A DNA stretch of 64,000 nucleotides from assembly GCF_003892345.1 (NCBI RefSeq), contig NZ_RRUE01000002.1, positions 1,063,655 through 1,127,654 on the forward strand, written 5' to 3'. This document shows positions 1 to 9,243 of this stretch, piece by piece. The DNA is from Lautropia dentalis (lineage in GTDB: Bacteria > Pseudomonadota > Gammaproteobacteria > Burkholderiales > Burkholderiaceae_E). The stretch's first letter is position 1; each line of letters begins with the position of its first letter. The notes under the pieces were generated by a model. It worked only from the letters and a program-made list of their open reading frames with translations, had not been told where the DNA came from and ran no database searches. The position numbers and the translations under genes are program-made.

Positions 1-1
1 C

Positions 2-274
2 CAGATGAAGCCCTTCCGTGGCGATGCGGACGGCAAGGATGTGATCGTGCGCAGCCAGGTGCTGCAGCCCGGTGGCGACCCGATCCAGCTCGACTACCGT
101 CTGGAAAAGCATGGCGACGACTGGCGCATCTATGACGTGAACGTGCTGGGCGTGTGGCTGGTGCAGACCTATCGCAACCAGTTCGGCCAGGAAATCGCTG
201 CCGGCGGCATCGATGGGCTGATCAAGAACCTGCAGGCCAAGAACGCTGCTGCAGCCAAGGGCGCCAAGAGCTGA
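2..274 (+). CDS. mlaC: MlaC-like phospholipid-binding protein, C-terminal part (5' end outside window)
   Basis: This is the last 90 or so codons of a gene that begins before the window. The end reads LGVWLVQTYRNQF followed by GIDGLIKNL, the typical end of MlaC/Ttg2D periplasmic proteins that carry phospholipids between the outer-membrane MlaA complex and the inner-membrane MlaFEDB transporter. The STAS gene immediately downstream is the usual MlaB neighbour and supports the call. No N-terminal signal can be inspected. A DUF/other NTF2-like protein is the only alternative, and it is much less likely given the context. Confidence 0.85.
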   Translation, partial: QMKPFRGDADGKDVIVRSQVLQPGGDPIQLDYRLEKHGDDWRIYDVNVLGVWLVQTYRNQFGQEIAAGGIDGLIKNLQAKNAAAAKGAKS

Positions 275-282
275 GCATCGAC

Positions 283-723
283 ATGGCTGAACCCAAAGCC
301 TGCTGCGTGGGTGAAGACGGCAAGGCCCGTGCCCCGCTGATGGAGGACGTGGGCGATGGCACCACCGCCATCGTCCTGCCCGAATGCGTGACCAGCGCCA
401 ACGTGCTGCCCCTGCTCAAGAAGCTGGAAGCCGAGGCCAAGGCCCGCCGGCTGAACCGCGAGAGCCGGGTGCTGGTGGATCTGGGCCGGATGAAGACCTT
501 CGATTCCACCGTGCTGTCGGCGCTGCTGGAAATTGCCCGCCACGCGGGCAAACCGCTGGCGGTGCACAACCCGCCGCAGAAGCTGGTGTCGCTGGCGCAG
601 CTCTACGGCGTGGCCGACTTTCTGCTGGACGATCACCCCGAACTGCGCAAGCTGCGCGAGGCCCTTGCAGCCGAGGAAGAGGCCATGCGCCGGCGCAAGG
701 CGGCGCTGCTGGCGCGCGCATGA
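283..723 (+). CDS. mlaB: STAS-domain protein, MlaB-like
   Basis: A 146-residue protein with a STAS fold: a strand-rich start (GTTAIVLPE), then VLVDLGRMKTFDSTVLSALLEIAR, the conserved loop and helix around residues 66-87. In the Mla system MlaB is the cytoplasmic regulatory subunit that stabilises the MlaF ATPase. I chose the ATG eight bases after the mlaC stop; a longer open frame exists upstream but it overlaps mlaC. The C-terminal 25 residues are charged and Ala/Arg rich. It overlaps the next gene by four bases (ATGA), so translation is probably coupled. Confidence 0.82.
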   Translation: MAEPKACCVGEDGKARAPLMEDVGDGTTAIVLPECVTSANVLPLLKKLEAEAKARRLNRESRVLVDLGRMKTFDSTVLSALLEIARHAGKPLAVHNPPQKLVSLAQLYGVADFLLDDHPELRKLREALAAEEEAMRRRKAALLARA

Positions 724-1919
724 GGCAGGCGCTGGCCCAGGGGGAGGCTGCTGCATCAGCTGCAGCTTCCACGCCGGGCGCCGCGTCGGCATGCACACCG
801 CTGCCCGGTGCGCCGGTGAACGAGTCTGGCAATGCATCTGGCGCGGTGCACCCCATCGTCGTCAAGGGCGTGACCAAGCGCTTTGGCGACCTGCAGGCCC
901 TGGGCGGAGTCGATCTGACCATCGCCCAGGGAGATTTCTTTGCGCTGCTGGGCCCCAACGGGGCCGGCAAGACCACGCTGATCTCCATCATCGCCGGACT
1001 GGCCCGGGCCGACAGCGGCCGGGTGTCGGTGATGGGCCATGATGTGGTGACCGATTATCTGCGGGCGCGCACCTCGCTGGGCGTGGTGCCGCAGGAGCTG
1101 GTGTTCGATCCCTTTTTCACCGTGCGCGAGACCCTGCAGATCTCGGCCGGCTATTACGGTGTGCGCCGGGCCGATGACTGGATCGACGAGGTGCTCGACG
1201 GCCTGGGGCTGACCGACAAGGCCAATGCCAACATGCGGGCGCTGTCGGGCGGCATGAAGCGGCGGGTGATGGTGGCGCAGGCGCTGATCCACCGGCCGCC
1301 GGTGATCGTGCTGGACGAGCCCACGGCCGGGGTGGACATCGAGCTGCGCCAGTCGCTGTGGGCGTTCGTGCGCCGGCTCAACCGCGACGGGCACACCATC
1401 GTGCTCACCACGCATTATCTGGAAGAGGCACAGACGCTGTGCAACCGCGTGGCGGTGATGAAGGCCGGGCACATCGTGGCGCTGGACGATACCGAGGCGC
1501 TGCTGACCCGCTTCTCGACCCGGGCGCTGGTGCTGCGGCTGTCGGGCGGTTCGCTGCCGGAGGCCCTGCAGGCGCGCCGGCTGCCGGACCCGGTGGGGCA
1601 GTCCGCCGAGGCGGGGCAGCCGGGGCTTTCGCACCAGCCGGGGGAGGCGGGCCAACCGGGGCTTTCGGGCCAGCGGGAGCAGGTTGCGCAGGCCGGCCAA
1701 GGGGCGCATGCCGGGGCAACGGGTCAGGCGGGGGATGCCGGGCAGCCGGGACTGGCGACATGGCCTGCGGATGGGCGCATCAGGCTGGCGCTGGATGATT
1801 ATGCGGACATCGGCCCCATGCTGGCGGCCATCCAGGCGACTGGGGCGACGATTCTGGACATGGAAATTGCCCATGCCGATCTGGAAGACGTGTTCCTGCG
1901 GCTGATGAGGGAGGGGTGA
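720..1919 (+). CDS. ABC transporter ATP-binding protein (YadG-like) with low-complexity insertion
   Basis: A 399-residue ATPase subunit of an ABC-2 exporter. Walker A GPNGAGKT is at residues 78-85, signature LSGGMK at 175-180, Walker B VIVLDEPT at 195-202 and the H-loop histidine near 232. Family members are about 300 residues. The excess is an Ser/Ala-rich N-terminus of about 45 residues and a 59-residue insertion (290-348) built from Gly-Gln-Pro-Gly-Leu repeats, placed after the nucleotide-binding core and before the conserved end (AHADLEDVFLRLMREG). The start is the ATG overlapping the mlaB stop. The partner permease follows. The substrate cannot be read from the sequence. Confidence 0.9.
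   Translation: MRQALAQGEAAASAAASTPGAASACTPLPGAPVNESGNASGAVHPIVVKGVTKRFGDLQALGGVDLTIAQGDFFALLGPNGAGKTTLISIIAGLARADSGRVSVMGHDVVTDYLRARTSLGVVPQELVFDPFFTVRETLQISAGYYGVRRADDWIDEVLDGLGLTDKANANMRALSGGMKRRVMVAQALIHRPPVIVLDEPTAGVDIELRQSLWAFVRRLNRDGHTIVLTTHYLEEAQTLCNRVAVMKAGHIVALDDTEALLTRFSTRALVLRLSGGSLPEALQARRLPDPVGQSAEAGQPGLSHQPGEAGQPGLSGQREQVAQAGQGAHAGATGQAGDAGQPGLATWPADGRIRLALDDYADIGPMLAAIQATGATILDMEIAHADLEDVFLRLMREG
1587..1763 (+). repeat. GQPGL-type repeat insertion inside the ABC ATPase gene
   Basis: This in-frame stretch encodes three or four degenerate copies of a Gly-Gln-Pro-Gly-Leu-Ser type unit (for example residues 299-304, 311-316 and 341-345 of the ATPase). It lies outside every catalytic motif. 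Its boundaries are approximate. Confidence 0.6.
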
Positions 1920-2025
1920 TGGCTGGGGTTCGTCACGGCCGGCTGCCGATATCTCCGTGTTCCGTGGCGGTACGTGCCCGGCCTGCAGGCGGATGGTCAG
2001 GACAGGGTGGAAAGGCGGGCCCGGC

Positions 2026-2781
2026 ATGAACGGTTTTCTTACGCTCCTGCACAAGGAGCTGATGCGCTTCTACAAGGTCTCGCTGCAGACCATCGCGGCG
2101 CCGATGATGTCGGCGCTGCTGTATCTGCTGATCTTCTCGCACGCGCTGAGTGGGCGCGTGGCCATCTATCCGGGTGTGGCCTACACCAGTTTTCTGGTGC
2201 CGGGGCTGGTGATGATGGCGCTGATGCAGAACGCCTTTGCCAATGCGTCGTCGTCGCTCATCCAGAGCAAGGTGAGCGGCAATCTGGTGTTCATGCTGCT
2301 GGCGCCGCTGCGGCCGCTGGCCATCTACGGCGGCTACGTACTGGCGGCAATGGCGCGGGGCATCGTGGTGGGGCTGGGGGTGCTGCTGGTGGCCGTGCTG
2401 TTCGTGGAGGTGCCGCTGCAGCATCCGGTGTGGATGCTCGTGTTTGCGCTGGGCGCCAGCGGCATTCTGGGTACGCTGGGACTGGTGGCGGCCATCTGGG
2501 CCGAGAAGTACGACCAGATCGCCTCGTTCCAGAATTTTCTGGTGGTGCCGCTGACCTTCCTGTCGGGCGTGTTCTATTCGGTGCATTCGCTGCCGCCGTT
2601 CTGGCAGGCGGCCTCGCATGTCAATCCGTTCTTCTACATGGTCGATGGCTTTCGCTATGCCTTTTTCGGGCAGGCCGACAACGACCCGTGGCTGTCGCTG
2701 GCCATCGTGCTGGTGGCCTGGGCGGCGCTGGCGGCCGGCGCGATGCGGATGCTGGATCGCGGGTATCACCTGCGGTACTGA
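2026..2781 (+). CDS. ABC-2 type transporter permease (YadH-like)
   Basis: A 251-residue inner-membrane protein with about six hydrophobic helices, typical of ABC-2 permeases. The family motif region (YLNPFFYMVDGFRYAFFG-like, here HVNPFFYMVDGFRYAF) lies near residue 203. The chosen start gives MNGFLTLLHKEL, the normal YadH-type N-terminus; an in-frame ATG 69 bases upstream would add a non-family leader. It follows the ATPase gene after a 106-base gap, and the two would form a (2+2) exporter. The substrate is unknown; in Burkholderiales this pair regularly sits between mlaB and ibaG. Confidence 0.88.
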   Translation: MNGFLTLLHKELMRFYKVSLQTIAAPMMSALLYLLIFSHALSGRVAIYPGVAYTSFLVPGLVMMALMQNAFANASSSLIQSKVSGNLVFMLLAPLRPLAIYGGYVLAAMARGIVVGLGVLLVAVLFVEVPLQHPVWMLVFALGASGILGTLGLVAAIWAEKYDQIASFQNFLVVPLTFLSGVFYSVHSLPPFWQAASHVNPFFYMVDGFRYAFFGQADNDPWLSLAIVLVAWAALAAGAMRMLDRGYHLRY

Positions 2782-3130
2782 GAAAAAGGGCGGGGTGAGG
2801 CGTGTGTCGCTTTCGATGGATCGCGGCGGAACGTCTGTCTGCGTGGAAGTCACGGCAGGGGGCATGTCTACGCCGGAGGGGCGGCCGTGATGGCGCAGGA
2901 ATCTGCCTGTCTGGCCCGCTACAATAGCCGGCTTTGGCGGCGGCTTTTTCTGGCTGGCGCAGGCGCCTCGCGGTGTACCGTTCCGCGCGCAGCAACGGCG
3001 GCGATGCATGCCGGCTGGTATGGGTGTCTGCCTGTCGCGGTTGTGTGCGCTGTGTGCATCCCGTCTGCCCGTACATGCCGTGTGCATCCTGCTGGTCCGC
3101 TGCCGCCCTGTCATCTGTTCGGAGAACATC
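2782..3130 (+). promoter_or_regulatory. Intergenic region with a possible promoter for ibaG-murA
   Basis: There is no credible gene in these 349 bases. A good -10-like hexamer, TACAAT, lies at 2920-2925 in the sequence CCGCTACAATAG, a context common for betaproteobacterial sigma-70 promoters. No convincing -35 is visible at 16-18 bases upstream. If it is used, ibaG and murA would have a leader of about 200 bases. Confidence 0.4.
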
Positions 3131-3376
3131 TTGCAAACCCCCGAGAACGTTCGCGCCTACATTGCCGAGGGCCTGGAGTGCACCCACCTGGAGGTGGATG
3201 GCGATGGCCGCCATTTCGACGCCATCATCGTTTCCCATGCCTTTGACGGCAAGCGGCTGGTGCAGCGCCATCAGCTGGTCTATGGTGTGCTGGGCGACCG
3301 CATGAAGGAAGAGATCCACGCGCTGTCGATCAAGGCGCTGACGCCATCCGAGTGGCACGCACTGAACGAACTCTGA
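3131..3376 (+). CDS. ibaG: BolA/IbaG family protein
   Basis: An 81-residue BolA-fold protein. The end carries the family helix-turn segment (QRHQLVYGVLGDRMKEEIHALSIKALTP). It starts at TTG at 3131, preceded by a GGAG-type ribosome site at 3121-3124; the frame is open upstream but the longer reading has no family similarity. IbaG proteins bind monothiol glutaredoxins through a shared Fe-S cluster and act in envelope and acid-stress responses. The ibaG-murA adjacency is the same as in enterobacteria. A monothiol glutaredoxin (grxD) lies further along this window. Confidence 0.88.
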   Translation: MQTPENVRAYIAEGLECTHLEVDGDGRHFDAIIVSHAFDGKRLVQRHQLVYGVLGDRMKEEIHALSIKALTPSEWHALNEL

Positions 3377-3582
3377 CTGCCGGTGAACTGCTGTGTAGTG
3401 ATTCCGAAAGGCAACAGGTGATTCGCCGGACAGCCGCTGCGAAGGAAACAGGCAGTCTGCTGCTCGCCCGCCCGGAGGGACGCTCCATTGGGGTGCGCAG
3501 GACTGGGCGCCTGGGCCGCAAAATCCCGGAAGGCTTCAGACCACTGCCGGCACAATCATGTGCGCCCAGGGATGCTTTCGCA

Positions 3583-3610
3583 GGGACGCATGAGTTCATC
3601 ACACGCTCCA
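3583..3610 (+). repeat. Dispersed repeat, copy a
   Basis: A diverged copy of the window's 30-bp dispersed element (core GACGAATGAGTCCATGACAC). Here it reads GACGCATGAGTTCATCACAC and ends 16 bases before the murA start codon, so it lies in the murA leader. Confidence 0.5.
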
Positions 3611-3626
3611 ACCAGACAGGGACACC

Positions 3627-4889
3627 ATGGACAAACTGAAAATCACGGGCGGCACCCCCCTGGTGGGTGAGGTGCAGGCCGCCGGCGCCAAGAATGCGGC
3701 CCTGCCCATCCTGTGTGCCAGTCTGCTGACGGGCGATGCACTGGCGCTGTCCAACGTGCCGAACCTGCGCGACATCGCCACCACCATCCGGCTGCTGACG
3801 CTGCTGGGCGTGAAGTGCGAGCGCGACGGCGACCGGCTCACCCTGCAGGCCGACAGCCTGTCCGGCACCGAGGCACCGTACGAGCTGGTCAAGACCATGC
3901 GTGCCTCCATTCTGGTGCTGGGGCCGCTGCTGGCGCGCTTCGGCGAGGCGCGGGTGTCGCTGCCCGGCGGCTGCGCCATTGGCCAGCGGCCGGTGGACCA
4001 GCATATCAAGGGTCTGCAGGCGATGGGCGCGCAGATCGACATCGAGGCCGGCTTCGTGGTGGCCCGGGCCAAACGGCTCAGGGGGGCCCGCATCGTGACC
4101 GACATGGTGACGGTGACCGGCACCGAGAACCTGATGATGGCTGCCTGTCTGGCCGACGGCGAGACCGTCATCGAGAATGCGGCGCGCGAGCCCGAGGTGG
4201 TCGATCTGGCGCAGGCGCTGATCGCCATGGGCGCGCGCATCGAGGGCGTGGGCACCGACCGGCTGGTGATTCATGGCGCCGAACGCCTGCATGGCGGCAG
4301 CCATCGCATCATGGCCGACCGGATCGAAACCGGCACCTTCCTGTGTGCAGCCGCCGCCTGTGGCGGCGACGTGATGGTACGCAACGCCGCACCCTGGTCG
4401 ATGGATGTGACCATCGACCGGCTGCGCGAAACCGGCGCCATACTGAGCACCGGCGAGGACTGGGTGCGGCTGCAGGCCAGCGCCCGGCCAAGGGCGGTGA
4501 GTGTGCGCACGGCGCCGTATCCGGGCTTTGCCACCGACATGCAGGCGCAGTTCATGGCGCTGGACGCGGTAGCCGACGGCACGGCCACGGTGGTGGAAAC
4601 GATTTTCGAGAACCGCTTCATGCACGTGCAGGAGCTGCGGCGGCTGGGGGCGAACATCCGCATCGAGGGCAATACGGCCATCGTGCAGGGCGTGCCGCGG
4701 CTGTCGGGTGCCACGGTGATGGCCACCGACCTGCGTGCCTCGGCCGGTCTGGTGATTGCCGGGCTGGCGGCGCGGGGCGAGACGACGGTCGAGCGCATCT
4801 ACCATCTGGACCGTGGCTACGAGCAGATGGAACTGCGGCTGCAGGCACTGGGCGCGCAGATCGAGCGGGTGAAGGGGCAGGGGCTCTGA
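3627..4889 (+). CDS. murA: UDP-N-acetylglucosamine 1-carboxyvinyltransferase
   Basis: A 420-residue full-length enzyme. MurA transfers enolpyruvate from PEP to UDP-GlcNAc, the first committed step of peptidoglycan synthesis, in the cytoplasm. Near the N-terminus is the substrate loop GAKNAALP (residues 20-27). The catalytic cysteine is Cys116 in [15 protein letters not shown], so the enzyme should be fosfomycin sensitive rather than the Cys-to-Asp resistant type. The ending [18 protein letters not shown] is typical. It follows ibaG, the common neighbour, after about 250 bases that hold one dispersed repeat. Confidence 0.97.
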   Translation: MDKLKITGGTPLVGEVQAAGAKNAALPILCASLLTGDALALSNVPNLRDIATTIRLLTLLGVKCERDGDRLTLQADSLSGTEAPYELVKTMRASILVLGPLLARFGEARVSLPGGCAIGQRPVDQHIKGLQAMGAQIDIEAGFVVARAKRLRGARIVTDMVTVTGTENLMMAACLADGETVIENAAREPEVVDLAQALIAMGARIEGVGTDRLVIHGAERLHGGSHRIMADRIETGTFLCAAAACGGDVMVRNAAPWSMDVTIDRLRETGAILSTGEDWVRLQASARPRAVSVRTAPYPGFATDMQAQFMALDAVADGTATVVETIFENRFMHVQELRRLGANIRIEGNTAIVQGVPRLSGATVMATDLRASAGLVIAGLAARGETTVERIYHLDRGYEQMELRLQALGAQIERVKGQGL

Positions 4890-4960
4890 GCGGGTTTGTC
4901 CCGATGGTGCCGGGCCGCGAATGGCAACACACTATCGGGTTGCGTGCCGCCACCACCATG

Positions 4961-5068
4961 ATGCAACGATCACTGACACATGCGTGCTTCACGAGCTGAA
5001 GGTTTTCGGGGACAAGAGGGCCGGATGCAACGATAACGGGTACATGCGTGGCCGACATGATGCAACGA
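4961..5068 (+). promoter_or_regulatory. Paired 26-bp direct repeats upstream of the histidine operon
   Basis: Two copies of ATGCAACGAT-N7-ACATGCGTG lie at 4961-4986 and 5025-5050, identical in all 19 fixed bases and 64 bases apart (about six helical turns). A third half-copy, ATGATGCAACGA, lies at 5057-5068, 15 bases before the hisG ATG. The arrangement looks like operator sites for a dimeric regulator, but no known box is recognised. No ribosome-binding or leader-peptide signal typical of enterobacterial his attenuation is seen. Confidence 0.45.
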
Positions 5069-5082
5069 CAGGAAGGAACACG

Positions 5083-5754
5083 ATGCTGACGCTGGCACTT
5101 TCGAAGGGGCGGATTCTGGAAGACACGGCCGGGCTGCTGGCCGCGTGCGGGATCCGGCTGGACCCGGAGGCGGGCAAAAGCCGCCAGCTCATTCTGCCCA
5201 CCGATGACCCGAACCTGCGCCTGCTGATCGTGCGGGCCAGCGACGTGCCCACCTATGTGCAGCATGGCGCGGCCGACCTGGGCATTGCCGGGCGCGACGT
5301 GATGCTGGAGCACGGCGGCGAAGGGGTGTACCAGCCGGTGGATCTGGGCATCGGCTGCTGCCGCCTGAGCGTGGCCACGCGGCAGGGCTTCGATTATGAA
5401 AAGGCCGCCGTGTCCGGCAAGCGCCTGCGGGTGGCCACCAAGTTCGTCAACAGCGCACGCCGCCACTTTGCCGAGAAGGGCGTGCACGTGGACATCATCA
5501 AGCTGTATGGTTCGATGGAGCTGGCACCGCTGGTGGGGCTGGCCGATGCCATCGTCGACGTGGTGTCCACGGGCGGCACGCTGCGGGCCAACGGGCTGGT
5601 GGAGGTGGAGCCGATCATGCCGATCTCGGCGCGGCTCATCGTCAACCAAGCAGCGCTGAAGATGCGCCAGCCCGAGCTGGCCCCGCTGATCGCTGCACTG
5701 GAAAAGGCCGCACACGCACAAAGCCGGCAAGGGCAGGAAAGGAGAGAAGCATGA
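5083..5754 (+). CDS. hisG: ATP phosphoribosyltransferase, short form
   Basis: A 223-residue catalytic subunit that joins ATP and PRPP in the first step of histidine synthesis. It has the short-form layout: N-terminal [23 protein letters not shown] near residue 65, and the PRPP loop [14 protein letters not shown] near 161-174. It lacks the C-terminal regulatory domain of the long form, so it should need HisZ for activity and feedback control. No hisZ is in the window. A GGAAGGA ribosome site precedes the ATG, which starts at the end of a longer open frame with no homology. It overlaps the next gene by ATGA. Confidence 0.95.
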   Translation: MLTLALSKGRILEDTAGLLAACGIRLDPEAGKSRQLILPTDDPNLRLLIVRASDVPTYVQHGAADLGIAGRDVMLEHGGEGVYQPVDLGIGCCRLSVATRQGFDYEKAAVSGKRLRVATKFVNSARRHFAEKGVHVDIIKLYGSMELAPLVGLADAIVDVVSTGGTLRANGLVEVEPIMPISARLIVNQAALKMRQPELAPLIAALEKAAHAQSRQGQERREA

Positions 5755-8438
5755 TCAACCGTCTGGACATCGCCGATGCGGATTTTGCTGCGAGGCTGGC
5801 ACGGTTGCTGCACTGGAGCCCCGAGCAGGACCAGGGCATCGAAACGGCCGTTTCCGGCATTCTGGCCGACATCCGCGCACGTGGGGACGAGGCGCTGCTC
5901 GACTATACCCGCCGCTTCGACCGCGTGCCGGCCACGCAGGCCGCAGACCTGCGGCTGACGAAGGCCGACTTGCAGGCCGCGCTGGACAGCCTGCCGGCTA
6001 CCGAACGCACGGCGCTGGAGCGCGCCGCCGAGCGCATCCGCCGCTATCACGAACACCAGCGCGCTGCGTCGTGGATGTACACCGAGGCCGACGGCACGCG
6101 CCTGGGGCAGCGGGTGCTGCCGCTGGACCGGGTGGGGCTGTATGTGCCGGGTGGCAAGGCGGCCTATCCGTCGTCGGTGCTGATGAACGCCATTCCGGCC
6201 CGGGTGGCCGGCGTGCCCGAGCTGGTGATGGTGGTGCCCACGCCCGATGGCGTGCGCAATCCGGCCGTGCTGGCGGCGGCCTGTCTGGCGGGCATCGAAG
6301 AGGTGTACACCATCGGTGGCGCGCAGGCGGTGGCGGCGCTGGCCTATGGCACGCCGATGATTCGGCCGGTGGACAAGATCGTCGGTCCGGGCAACGCCTA
6401 TGTGGCCGAGGCCAAACGGCGGGTGTTCGGCACGGTGGGCATCGACATGATCGCCGGGCCGTCGGAAATTCTGGTGGTGTCGGATGGTTCCGTGCCGCCG
6501 GACTGGGTGGCGGTGGATCTGTTCTCGCAGGCCGAGCACGACGAGATGGCGCAGTCCATCCTGATCTCCACCGATGCGGCCTTCCTCGATGCGGTGGCCG
6601 AATCGGTGGCCCGGCTGCTGCCGGCGCAGCCACGGCAGGCGGTGATCGGCAAGTCGCTGGCCGACCGGGGGGCGCTGATCCGTGTGGACACGCTGGAACA
6701 GGCGGCCGGTCTGGTGAACCAGGTGGCGCCCGAGCACCTGGAGCTGGCGGTGCGCGATGTGGACGGGCTGATGACGCACATCCGCCATGCCGGTGCCATC
6801 TTCATGGGCCGCTGGGGCTGCGAGGCGCTGGGTGACTACTGCGCCGGCCCGAGCCACGTGCTGCCTACCATGCGCACGGCGCGGTTCTCGTCGCCGCTGG
6901 GCGTGTACGACTTCCAGAAGCGCAGCAGCCTGATCGAACCCTCGGCCGAAGGCGCCGACCATCTGGCGAAGGTGGCGGCCACGCTGGCGCGTACCGAAGG
7001 GCTGGAGGCGCACGCGCAGAGCGCGGAGTTCAGGCTGGCGTCGCGGCAGGTGGATGAGTCCGGTGCTGCGGCCGGTCGTGATGTTTCCGGTGCCGGCCAT
7101 GATGTTTCTGCTGCAGGCATCGGTGTGGCTGATGCTGCATCCGTGGACCATGCGAACACCGGTAGCGCCGCTTCTGGGGCTGGTGTGACCCCCCGTGGTA
7201 GTGCAGGGACGGTGGGACTCATCACGCAGCAGCCGGCCATGGCGACTCAGGCCGCCGTCCGCGTGGCCCGTCATGTCCGCCCGGACGTGCAGGCCATGCA
7301 TGCCTATGGGGTGCCGGACGCAACCGACGCCATCAAGCTGGACGCGATGGAAAACCCCTTCCGGCTGCCCGAGGCCCTGCAGGCCGAACTGGGCCGCATG
7401 CTGGCTGCGCTGGCCATCAACCGCTATCCGTCCGGCACCACGTACCGGGCGCTGAAGCAGGCCATTGCCGTGCAGGATGGGCTGCTGGGGGCAGATGCTC
7501 AGCCCGACGTGAGCCGGCTGGTGCTGGGCAATGGTTCGGATGAACTGATCAGCCTGCTGTGCCAGCTGGTGGCGCAGCCGGGGGCAGTGGTGATGGCGCC
7601 GGCGCCGTCCTTCGTGATGTACGAGATGAGTGCGAAGCTGGCCGGTGCGAGCTTCGTGCCGGTGCCGCTGCAGGCCGATTTCTCGCTGGACATGCCGGCC
7701 ATGCTGCAGGCCATCGAGACATACCGGCCGGCGCTGGTGTTCCTGGCCTATCCGAACAATCCCACCGGCAACCTGTTCGACACGGCGGCCGTGCAGGCCA
7801 TCCTGCGCGCCACCGACGGTCTGGTGGTGCTGGACGAAGCCTATGCGCCCTTTGCCGGCGGGGCCAGCTGGATGTCGCAGCTCGACGCCTGGCCCAATCT
7901 GGCGGTGATGCGCACCTGCTCGAAATGGGGCCTGGCCGGTGCCCGCCTTGGCTATCTGGCCGCGCAGCCGGTATGGACCGAACCGCTGGACCGGATCCGT
8001 CCGCCCTACAACATCAGTGTGCTGGACGCCGAAGCTACCCGTTTTGCGCTGCAGCATTTTGAGGTGTTTGCGCAGCAGACGGCCGCGCTCTGCGAGGCCC
8101 GCACCACCCTGGCGGTACGGCTGCAGGCGCTGGTGGGATCGCAGGGCTCGCTGGGGGCAAACGGGCTGGACACGGTGTACCCGTCGGCCGCCAACTTCGT
8201 GCTGGTGCGGGTGGCCGATACGGTGGCTGGTGCAACACCAACCGCCCAGCCGTCCCGCGCCTCCCGCGTGGCCACGGCCATGCGTGAGCGTGGTGTGCTG
8301 ATCAAGGACGCCAGCCGCATGCATCCGCTGCTGGCCAACTGCCTGCGCCTGACCGTGGGCGCCCCGGCCGAGAACGAGGCCATGCTGGCTGCGCTGACGG
8401 AGGCCCTGCAGGCCATCCCGGCGGGGCGGGAGGCATGA
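5751..8438 (+). CDS. hisD-hisC: Bifunctional histidinol dehydrogenase / histidinol-phosphate aminotransferase (HisD-HisC fusion)
   Basis: A single 895-residue frame. Residues 1-430 are complete HisD (oxidises histidinol to histidine): zinc ligands by homology Gln260, His263, Asp362 and His421, catalytic pair Glu328-His329 in VAPEHLEL. Residues about 433-505 are an Ala/Gly/Ser-rich linker. Residues 505-895 are complete HisC (PLP aminotransferase on imidazole-acetol phosphate): YPNNPTGN at 667-674, DEAY at 695-698, PLP lysine Lys725 in [13 protein letters not shown]. HisC also has a small extra loop near 822-838. In related bacteria hisD and hisC are separate neighbours, so the fusion is simple read-through with an added linker. 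An internal ATG at 7239 could give free HisC but lacks a good ribosome site. Confidence 0.93.
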   Translation: MINRLDIADADFAARLARLLHWSPEQDQGIETAVSGILADIRARGDEALLDYTRRFDRVPATQAADLRLTKADLQAALDSLPATERTALERAAERIRRYHEHQRAASWMYTEADGTRLGQRVLPLDRVGLYVPGGKAAYPSSVLMNAIPARVAGVPELVMVVPTPDGVRNPAVLAAACLAGIEEVYTIGGAQAVAALAYGTPMIRPVDKIVGPGNAYVAEAKRRVFGTVGIDMIAGPSEILVVSDGSVPPDWVAVDLFSQAEHDEMAQSILISTDAAFLDAVAESVARLLPAQPRQAVIGKSLADRGALIRVDTLEQAAGLVNQVAPEHLELAVRDVDGLMTHIRHAGAIFMGRWGCEALGDYCAGPSHVLPTMRTARFSSPLGVYDFQKRSSLIEPSAEGADHLAKVAATLARTEGLEAHAQSAEFRLASRQVDESGAAAGRDVSGAGHDVSAAGIGVADAASVDHANTGSAASGAGVTPRGSAGTVGLITQQPAMATQAAVRVARHVRPDVQAMHAYGVPDATDAIKLDAMENPFRLPEALQAELGRMLAALAINRYPSGTTYRALKQAIAVQDGLLGADAQPDVSRLVLGNGSDELISLLCQLVAQPGAVVMAPAPSFVMYEMSAKLAGASFVPVPLQADFSLDMPAMLQAIETYRPALVFLAYPNNPTGNLFDTAAVQAILRATDGLVVLDEAYAPFAGGASWMSQLDAWPNLAVMRTCSKWGLAGARLGYLAAQPVWTEPLDRIRPPYNISVLDAEATRFALQHFEVFAQQTAALCEARTTLAVRLQALVGSQGSLGANGLDTVYPSAANFVLVRVADTVAGATPTAQPSRASRVATAMRERGVLIKDASRMHPLLANCLRLTVGAPAENEAMLAALTEALQAIPAGREA

Positions 8439-8532
8439 GGTTGCCTGCACGACCGGAACGGCGGACAGACGCACCATTCATGGCGCGGCCCCTGCCGCCT
8501 TCTTCTGCCAGATATCCCCAGGAAGTCTCTGC

Positions 8533-9243
8533 ATGACACAGAACACCACCCCCTCTGGCGCCTTTGCCGCTTCCGATACGACCGCTGCTTCTGGTGCGGC
8601 CGCCACTGCCGGCGCGACGCTCTCCTCCGGTTCAGCCGCTGCACCCACCGCCCGCATCGCCGAAGTCACCCGCAACACGCTGGAAACCCGCATCCGCCTG
8701 AAGGTGAATCTGGACGGCACCGGCCAGGCGCGCCTCAAGACCGGCGTGCCCTTCTTCGAGCACATGCTCGACCAGATTGCCCGCCACGGACTGGTGGATC
8801 TGGAGATCGAGGCCGATGGCGACACCCACATCGACGATCACCACACGGTCGAGGATGTGGGCATCGCGCTGGGCCAGGCGCTGTCGAAGGCGCTGGGCGA
8901 CAAGCGCGGCATCCGCCGCTATGGCCACGCCTATGTGCCGCTGGATGAGGCGCTGTCACGCGTGGTCATCGATTTTTCCGGACGGCCGGGGCTGTTCTGG
9001 GAGGTGCCGTTCACCCGCGCGCTGATCGGCCGCTTCGATGTGGACCTGGCCCGCGAGTTCTTCCAGGGCATGGTCAACCACGCCGGCATGACGCTGCACG
9101 TGGACAACATCCGCGGCTTCAACGCCCACCACCAGTGCGAGACGGTGTTCAAGGCTTTTGGCCGCGCACTGCGCATGGCGGCCGAGCCCGATCCGCGCAC
9201 GGCCGGGCAGGTACCGTCCACCAAGGGCAGTCTGGTAGGGTGA
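8533..9243 (+). CDS. hisB: Imidazoleglycerol-phosphate dehydratase
   Basis: A 236-residue single-function HisB that dehydrates imidazole-glycerol phosphate. The metal-binding motifs are present: [10 protein letters not shown] near residue 100 and the later FNAHHQCE. The family core (about 195 residues) starts near residue 41 with [10 protein letters not shown]. The first 40 residues are an Ala/Ser/Thr-rich extension. An AGGAAG site precedes the ATG. The 94-base gap after hisD-hisC is the largest inside the first half of the operon. The stop overlaps the hisH start. Confidence 0.95.
   Translation: MTQNTTPSGAFAASDTTAASGAAATAGATLSSGSAAAPTARIAEVTRNTLETRIRLKVNLDGTGQARLKTGVPFFEHMLDQIARHGLVDLEIEADGDTHIDDHHTVEDVGIALGQALSKALGDKRGIRRYGHAYVPLDEALSRVVIDFSGRPGLFWEVPFTRALIGRFDVDLAREFFQGMVNHAGMTLHVDNIRGFNAHHQCETVFKAFGRALRMAAEPDPRTAGQVPSTKGSLVG

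Noticed and set aside
4890-5082. Histidine-operon leader peptide and attenuator
   Set aside because: No short frame with a run of histidine codons and no terminator/antiterminator pair is visible before hisG.
5394-8477. A 1027-codon open frame on the minus strand
   Set aside because: It lies antisense to hisG and the hisD-hisC fusion and shows no domain.
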